Assembly (NCBI GenBank): GCA_029218825.1
Contig: JAQXSC010000054.1
Location: 1 to 39,064 of the forward strand
DNA from: Oscillospiraceae bacterium
GTDB taxonomy: Bacteria > Bacillota > Clostridia > Oscillospirales > Acutalibacteraceae
Direction of reading: 5' to 3'
Length of the DNA stretch: 39,064 nucleotides
This document shows, piece after piece, positions 1 to 7,200 of the stretch (the stretch's first letter is position 1; the number at the start of each line of letters is the position of its first letter). The position numbers and the translations under genes were made by a program. A model generated the notes under the pieces. The model was not told where the DNA came from. It did no database searches and saw only the letters and a program-made list of their open reading frames with translations.

Positions 1-2112
1 ATTACAGCGGTTCAGATTACTAACGTACCTCAAGGCGGCACAGGCGCTGATACTGCTACATTGGGAATAAAAAATGATATCAGCGAAACTATAGTATTGG
101 GCAGCTGCGGTCCTGATGATAAAGACGGCTCTATTTCAAAATTCAGTGCAATTAATCTTGGTTCATATTTTTACGAATCGGGCGACCCTCACCTGACCAC
201 CTGCTCCGGTAACGGCGACAGTTTTATGTTCAAAAGTTTGAAGGGCAGTGCAAACGCAAAACCTTGGCGCATAGGCACAGAAGACGACGAAAACGTAAAC
301 TATTTAAGTGCTACTTTCAAGGTTTGCTCTCCGGACGCAGAGGTTGATATGTGGTTTGATACTGTGCCTACGGTAAACAGCGGAGGTAATTTACAGACTA
401 ATGATATTGCTCGATATTCCATTACTGTTGATGGTGAAACTAACGTTTATTCAGCAAGTGGTACGAACTATAATCATATTAAAGATGCTGACGGAAATAC
501 TACCACAGTTACAGCACGAAGTACGGCCAACTATACTTATTATGACAGAAATCATAAAGATAAAGGTAACAATCCGGGCAATAAAAATGTACTGTTTAGA
601 GTAGGTGAAACTCCAAAGGAAGTTACTATACGAATTTGGCTTCAACACACAGACGGAACGAATGATTATACAGATTTAAAATCGGACATTAATATGGTTC
701 TTGTATCTACTTGGGCAAAAACAAGAACAATTACTGTACGCGACTGTACTTCACAGAATAAAAATGAACATTGGATGACAAAGGAAAACAGTCCAAAATT
801 ATATGTTGCACTGGCTAGTAACCCTAATCAGTACCACTGGGAGTTGACAGTAGATACAATCTCTAAAATAGGCTCTGTTGACATTCCAAGTTACTATTAC
901 ACAGGAGATAAAATTATAGTACTCCGTTGTGAAAATGGATGGAATACCGGTAACGTAAAGTGTCAAGGTATATGGTGTTGGAACTATTGGGAAACAGATC
1001 TTCAAAAGGGTTTTGAAGACCTGGTATTCAACATAGTCGGTAATACTCCTGCTATTTATGACGGAAGTACAAAACAAAACGATACCGGTTACAGCTTCTG
1101 GGGAGAGGCTGAGAAGATAACAGTAACAGATAATGCCGGACTAAAGCATGATAATGAAGATGTAAACAGACTGTTGGTTAGAGATGAAGATACCGGCAAC
1201 TATTATCCTCTTTATAATGAAGGACAGACCTGGACAGGATATGTGCCCAGAACATCCGACAAGCTTGAATTTTTGTATAAAAAAGACGGCTTTACAAGTA
1301 ATGCAAAGAACTCTATAAATTCGACGTCAAGCAGTGACAGTTGCTATAAGAATGAAGCTTCATCAGCTGAATATAGATGGGGTTACAATAAGAATGACGC
1401 AACACCTCAAACCCGTCCATATAATGATTTGACATATACAATTTTATCCACAACAGAGGGTACGTGGAAAGATTTGATTAAAACTAAATACAGCTTGGCA
1501 GGCTTATTTAACGGTAGCAACCAATGGAAGAGCAACAGTATATACTTCTACAAAGAGAACGAAGATGATACACAGGTGATTGCAAATGTTACTCTTAACA
1601 AGGATACATTGAATCAGATTAAGGTTAAGGATAATGACAGCGATAAATATTACTCTAACCCCGGTGTAATGTGTAGATCAAACAGTACCAGCTGGACTAT
1701 GGAGTCTAATGTTTCTCAGAACATGGGCTTTATTACCGATGGATATGACGGAACCTATAAGTTCTATCTTGACACCACTACTATGAAGCTTACCGTAGAA
1801 TATCCGGGAAGTGGCGGAAAGAGCCGAGTATATCTTGTAACTAATTACGACGGTTACGATAAATATGCATATATGTGGAAAACGGAGAACGGTAATACTT
1901 CCAGCAACGGAAACTATCCCGGTCAGAAGATGAAGAGCCTTGGAAATATAGGAGAATATTATATCTTTGTGCTAAAATATACTGACGGAGTATTCCCGAA
2001 TAAGGTTATATTCTCCGGACAGGGCAATGAAAATAACACTGACCAGAAATGGCAAACAATTAATTTAGACTTTACTGCTTATCAGATTTATACTAACCCA
2101 ACTAAGAAATAA
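1..2112 (+). CDS. Secreted/surface modular protein, 5'-truncated by the window edge; C-terminal CBM26-like (starch-binding-like) module
   Basis: Frame is open from base 1 (ITAVQITNVPQGGTGADTATLGIKND...), so the TTG at 61 is not the true start. The C-terminus SRVYLVTNYDGYDKYAYMWKTENG...YYIFVLKYTDGVFPNKVIFSGQG resembles CBM26 starch-binding modules. Confidence 0.8.
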   Translation: MTAVQITNVPQGGTGADTATLGIKNDISETIVLGSCGPDDKDGSISKFSAINLGSYFYESGDPHLTTCSGNGDSFMFKSLKGSANAKPWRIGTEDDENVNYLSATFKVCSPDAEVDMWFDTVPTVNSGGNLQTNDIARYSITVDGETNVYSASGTNYNHIKDADGNTTTVTARSTANYTYYDRNHKDKGNNPGNKNVLFRVGETPKEVTIRIWLQHTDGTNDYTDLKSDINMVLVSTWAKTRTITVRDCTSQNKNEHWMTKENSPKLYVALASNPNQYHWELTVDTISKIGSVDIPSYYYTGDKIIVLRCENGWNTGNVKCQGIWCWNYWETDLQKGFEDLVFNIVGNTPAIYDGSTKQNDTGYSFWGEAEKITVTDNAGLKHDNEDVNRLLVRDEDTGNYYPLYNEGQTWTGYVPRTSDKLEFLYKKDGFTSNAKNSINSTSSSDSCYKNEASSAEYRWGYNKNDATPQTRPYNDLTYTILSTTEGTWKDLIKTKYSLAGLFNGSNQWKSNSIYFYKENEDDTQVIANVTLNKDTLNQIKVKDNDSDKYYSNPGVMCRSNSTSWTMESNVSQNMGFITDGYDGTYKFYLDTTTMKLTVEYPGSGGKSRVYLVTNYDGYDKYAYMWKTENGNTSSNGNYPGQKMKSLGNIGEYYIFVLKYTDGVFPNKVIFSGQGNENNTDQKWQTINLDFTAYQIYTNPTKK

Positions 2113-2130
2113 CAATAAAATATATAAATA

Positions 2131-2152
2131 CAGGGCAGAGAAATCTGCCCTG
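2131..2152 (+). other. Intercistronic hairpin CAGGGCAGA-gaaa-TCTGCCCTG with a GNRA-type loop and no U-tract
   Basis: Perfect 9-bp inverted repeat read directly. The following bases (gggaaaagact) are not T-rich. Confidence 0.7.
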
Positions 2153-2185
2153 GGGAAAAGACTTTACGAAAGATGAGGTGATACC

Positions 2186-3394
2186 ATGAACAACAATACA
2201 ATTAAAAAGATTATAATAATTTCAATGGCATTGGTACTATGTGTATGCTGTATAACTCCGTCGTTCTCATGGTATGACCACAACGGCAGGAACGCAGGAT
2301 ACGTCAATGCTATTGAGTACAGAAGGGCATCCCTGCCTGTTTCAGGTTACCTGAGCGATGATAACCTTTCTATGACTACTTATAAGGGAACCTTGGCATC
2401 TGACGGTGAGGTTTCTTATGACGAAACAACCGAAGTTACCGATATTAAAGCAGAGGGAAGCGCTGACGATAAGGAATATAAAACAACCTGCTATAAATCA
2501 GTAATTAAGAATACCTCCGCTAAAGATGTGCGAGTTGGTTTGTACCTTGAAACAGCCGAATTTGGCAGTGGCGGAGATAGTGTTTGTTATGGTACTTCCG
2601 ACCCAATTTGGAGAAGAATTACAGCGGACTCTATGAATACTAAAATGAAAGCAGAAAAGGTTTCTGCAGGTACAATGCGTGTGTACTATCAAAAAAGCGT
2701 ATGGACTGAAGACGCATTCTATGTAGTAGCATATAGCAACGATTACAACCACAAGCTGTATCCTATGGCAACCTGTCAAAGTGATACGGACCTTTTCTAT
2801 GCAGACATTCCATCTACTTCAACGGCTTTCTTTATTACCTGTGAAGAAGCAGTAGAGCCCAGCCGTAGCTATAGACGTACAAACGAAATCAGCGTCAGCG
2901 AGTGTTTGTTAAGTCCCACGAACAGTAAAAAGATCAGCTTAACAGCCGGTGCAATGGTTGACAACAAGTATATGCAGGCAACTATCGGTAATGTAAGCGG
3001 TGCAAATATTGCAGAATTTGTAGAAAAACTATACCTTAGTACAAACTCTCTTAATGATGCAAATAAGGGCAGTGTGGCTTTAACAAGCGGTACAGATTAC
3101 ATAGGCAACAGTATTTCTTATTCATCAAATAATACAGATGTTGCTGCTGTAGATGCGTCAGGTAATGTAGTGGGTAAAAAGGAAGGTACAGCAGTTATCA
3201 CCATTACCGTTACAGGTGCCAACGGTGATAAATGCACAGCGGAAACTACAGTCAATGTTCAAAACCCTAATACCACGTTGCCCCTTGTGCAAAACATTTT
3301 AGTTCCAAAGGGTGGCGAGGCATCCGTTTGTTGGTATATTGACAATAAAACAACCAATGAGTTAACTAACCTCAAGCTAATGCTCACTCTATAA
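2186..3394 (+). CDS. Secreted protein with hydrophobic leader ending ...CCITPSFSWYDHNG and a Big2-like Ig domain; candidate substrate of the adjacent SipW-type peptidase
   Basis: RBS gatgaggtgatacc-ATG; hydrophobic leader; Big2-type motif SYSSNNTDVAAVDASGNVVGKKEGTAVITITVTG. Confidence 0.8.
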   Translation: MNNNTIKKIIIISMALVLCVCCITPSFSWYDHNGRNAGYVNAIEYRRASLPVSGYLSDDNLSMTTYKGTLASDGEVSYDETTEVTDIKAEGSADDKEYKTTCYKSVIKNTSAKDVRVGLYLETAEFGSGGDSVCYGTSDPIWRRITADSMNTKMKAEKVSAGTMRVYYQKSVWTEDAFYVVAYSNDYNHKLYPMATCQSDTDLFYADIPSTSTAFFITCEEAVEPSRSYRRTNEISVSECLLSPTNSKKISLTAGAMVDNKYMQATIGNVSGANIAEFVEKLYLSTNSLNDANKGSVALTSGTDYIGNSISYSSNNTDVAAVDASGNVVGKKEGTAVITITVTGANGDKCTAETTVNVQNPNTTLPLVQNILVPKGGEASVCWYIDNKTTNELTNLKLMLTL

Positions 3395-3404
3395 GGAGAA
3401 GAAT

Positions 3405-4031
3405 TTGAAAGAACCTAAGGCAAAATCAAGCGTACTTCATAAAATTAAAAAGGTAGTTTTTGCCGTTGTGTTCGTGCTTTTGGGAATAATAATGGTATTA
3501 ACTATCACCACAAGAGCTAACGGTGGAACGCCCTCGATTTTCGGTTATTCAATTTACAGAGTAGCTACTCCAAGTATGACACCTGCCCTTGAAGTAGGTG
3601 ATGTAATTCTTGTAAAGGAATGTGATCCTCTGAAGTTAAAAGAGGGAGATATTATCACATATGATGGCACAGAGGGAGATTTAAAGGATAAAAAAATTAC
3701 CCACCGTGTAGTAGAAGAGCCCCACAAAATCGGCGACGATTATTACCTAAAGACAAAGGGCGACAGCAACGATTTTGCAGATCCGGAAGTAAATGTTTCT
3801 CAGGTTGTGGGAATATATCAGCAAAAGCTTGTATTTTTAACATGGGTTTACGACTTTTTCCTAACCCCTTGGGGTTTGTTAATAATAATCGCACTTATTA
3901 TTACCGCTTTCTTCGGTGAGATTGTAAACCTGTTCAGAGCATTTACAGGTGATTTGCCTGAGGACGAGAATAAAGAAAGTATAGAAGATATTATCGAAAG
4001 AATTAAGTCCCAGGAAAACAAAGAGGAATAA
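3405..4031 (+). CDS. sipW: Signal peptidase I, S26B/SipW type
   Basis: Catalytic Ser motif ATPSMTPALEVGDVILV, His in KKITHRVVE in place of the general-base Lys, two TM segments. TTG start with upstream aaggagaag. Confidence 0.85.
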   Translation: MKEPKAKSSVLHKIKKVVFAVVFVLLGIIMVLTITTRANGGTPSIFGYSIYRVATPSMTPALEVGDVILVKECDPLKLKEGDIITYDGTEGDLKDKKITHRVVEEPHKIGDDYYLKTKGDSNDFADPEVNVSQVVGIYQQKLVFLTWVYDFFLTPWGLLIIIALIITAFFGEIVNLFRAFTGDLPEDENKESIEDIIERIKSQENKEE

Positions 4032-4040
4032 CCCTTTGTA

Positions 4041-4100
4041 TGACACAAAATCAAACAGTAGATTATCCCGGTGGCATACAATAATTGTGTGTCACTGTTT
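4041..4100 (+). other. Interleaved inverted repeats TGACACA/TGTGTCA and AAACAGT/ACTGTTT (possible pseudoknot or alternative stems)
   Basis: Arms at 4041-4047 with 4088-4094, and 4053-4059 with 4094-4100, in a-b-a'-b' order. Confidence 0.4.
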
Positions 4101-4127
4101 TATTATAGGCTAATTATCTTTAAAAAA

Positions 4128-4220
4128 CTCTCTTTACACAAGGGAGTCTATGGTCGGGAATAGAAGTTATGTAACATATGAACCTATCTGCACGACCTTA
4201 ATTTTCAATTTCCATTTTTA
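4128..4220 (+). repeat. Dispersed intergenic repeat, copy A
   Basis: ctctctttacacaagggagtc + ggtcgggaatagaagttatgtaacatatgaacctatctgcacgaccttaattttcaatttccattttt; matches copies near 18,221-18,381 and 35,080-35,218. Confidence 0.8.
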
Positions 4221-4239
4221 GTTCATAGGAGGACTTACT

Positions 4240-7200
4240 ATGAAAACTAACTTAAAACGCATAAGCAAGCGTTCCTTAGCATTAATTCTCGGAATACTTA
4301 TGCTGTTCTCAACCTTAATGGTTGGTACAATTACAAATGTTAATGCCGCATTAACTGCGTCAACTACGCCTGTTGATGACGGTTGCAACCGTATTTTTAT
4401 TACAAATAATAAAGGCTTTTCATATATAAAAATGTACTTCTGGGGAAGTTCAACTAAAGATAACCCGGAATGGGGCAGTGCTTATGATATAACAGGTAAT
4501 TCTATAGGTACAAATAGCGATGGTCATACTGTTTATTATTACGATTTGCCTACAGATGTTAGCGGATTTATTATCCAGACCAGTAATAACCAAACAAAGA
4601 ATTTGCCTGGCAACCAAGGCGGTACAGCTTTTACCGTATCAAACGGTTTGGGACTGTATTTTGCAGGTACTAACGATGACGGACAGTGGTATATGGGCAC
4701 ATGGGACGCTACTGCATATTTGCCGAGTGGCAGTAGTGGTGATGGCCTAACAGAAATTTCCGAACTTACCGAAAACAAAGCAACAAATAAAATTATTGCA
4801 AATACAAACACAAGCGCAAAGGCTAAATCAGCTTGGCTGTGGAACGGAAGCGGTAGCGGTAAAGCCTACAACTTCACAGCGGTTGGCTCTCTTTCGACAC
4901 AATATTTATCATACTATTCCCATTCAATGTCAAGTCCTAATGCAATCTTCTTTCAAGGCACAGTTACTGACGGTTCTTCTTCATGGCCCGGCAACACAAG
5001 AATAACCACGAAAGATGTTAAAGCTGAAAATGGACTAAATGCTTCTGCCGACGGACACACAAGCCTTATTGACGGAAACTACTACTTTGTAACCACAAGT
5101 ACTGAATCAGATCAAACTAAATTTACAGTATTTGACCATATTGGCGGTACTATTACTCCTGACCAAACAACGATTACAACAGGACAAAGTATTACATTAA
5201 CCGGCGCTGTTACAGCAGGTACTCTCCGCCAAAGCAAAATCGGAGTTGGCTCTGATAAATTTACATATGTAATCAGAGATTCCGGCGGTAAATATTACAG
5301 AATCGGTGATGATAAAACTGAATCAACCTCTGTAACTTGGACGCCGACAGTAGGCGGTACTTATACAGTATGCGGATTGGTTACTGACCCATTCGGCTTT
5401 GAATCAATTAAGGTTGCTGAAACAACCGTAACAGTTAACGACCCTGTTCAGCAAAAATACACTGTAACATACTCAGCAGGTGCAAACGGCAGTATGACCT
5501 GTGCTCAGGATACGGTAAATGTTGAGTCAGGTTCACAGGTAGTTGCAGATACAAATGTTACCTTTACTATTACGCCGGACGAGGGATATGAGGTTGATAC
5601 ATTTACTGTAAACGGTGAAGATAAAAAATCATCAATCACTAACAATACTTATACCCACACTGTTCAAGCGGATGTTGACGTACAGGTTACATTCAAAAAA
5701 ACTACCTATACAATAACCGTTGACAGCGGTATTACCGGAGGTACTGTAACTCCAAGTGCTACCTCAGCAAGTATGGGAGATATTATTACCTTTACTTCAA
5801 CTCCGGAAACGGCTTACTTCCAAAAATCTGTTACTGTTACAAAGGCAAGCGGAGGAACAGTAACCTGCACAAATAACAGCTTTACAATGCCTGCAGAGAA
5901 CGTAACAATTTCTGCAACATTTGTATCCTATAGAATAACAGGTTCCCTTACCACAGCGGGAACATCAGTGGGCAAAGACACAACTTGGGACAACTTTACT
6001 AACGGTATGGCGTTTGATACAAAGGTTTCAGATACAGTTTACAGCAAGACTATTAATCTGACATCAACTGATATGACAGAATTAAGAAACAAATTCCGTC
6101 TAAAGAGCAATGACGGCGTTGTCTATCGACCAAAAGATACTGACGCTACTGATGATGACGGTAAAGGAAACAAAGGTTATCTGATTACAAAGAGTGATTC
6201 TGAAACTAAATCATATGCTACTGAAAACGGAACAAGTAGTAACTTCTTCTACTTTGATACCCCTGGCGAATATACTATCTTTATCCAATATGTGGACGGC
6301 GGAAATCCTAAAATTTGGGCAGTAAGAGGTGCGTTTAACCTAACGTCAACTACAACAAAATGTACTGTTAAATTCTACAGCGACGCTAACCTTACAACTG
6401 AGATTACTAAATCTAAGGCGAACCGGACAGTATATGTTCAGGTAACACCTGATACAAATTGTCAGGTTAAATCCGTTAGCGCAAACAGCGGATTAACACT
6501 TACTCCTGTTTCAGGCAAGGAAAACGTATATAGCTTTACTATGCCAAGCAAGGATGTAAATGTAACCGCTACCGCTGAAACGATAAAGAAAACCGTTAAG
6601 TTTACCTTTGCCAACTCATCGCTAAGCGTTAGTTACGTTTACAACGGTACCGCTTATAATGGGGCGAATGTTTCCACAGGAGACACAGTAACTGTTGATA
6701 AGGGAACAACTCTTTCCGTTTCAGCTGTGCTAAATACAGGCTACCAAGCAGACGGCTGGGTGGTAACCCCTACTCCTACTCCTGCTGCTACAACAGGAGA
6801 AACTACCTGTAGCTTTACTGTTTCCGATAATACCTCGGTAACTTTTAAAACAAAGAAAATCGACTATAGTATTTCTTATGTATATAACCCTACCCAGGGC
6901 GGTACAAGCGTTGTAAAAGTAAATGACGCTGAGGTTACAAAGCTCAACATCGGCGATAAATTTAAGGTTGAGCAAACTGTAAATACAAGCGGCGGTTATG
7001 AGATAGACTCCGTAGAGGTTAAAGCAGGAAGCACAATACTTTATCCTGACGCTAACGGCATCTATACAATGCAAACAGGTGATGTAACGGTTACCACAAC
7101 ATACAAGGCAATAAAGCCCACAATTTCAAATTGCCCAACCGAAACTGTTGAGATGTATGCAGGAGCAAGCTACACCATACCTGCCACAACAGATTACGGT

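Noticed and set aside
61-66. TTG start of the first ORF as listed
   Set aside because: The frame is open through base 1 with coherent protein sequence and no RBS before 61; the gene is truncated by the window edge.
401-1077. Short ORFs on both strands within the first CDS (401-604, 451-648, 799-1077)
   Set aside because: They overlap a well-supported long CDS, lack RBSs and have unlikely protein composition.
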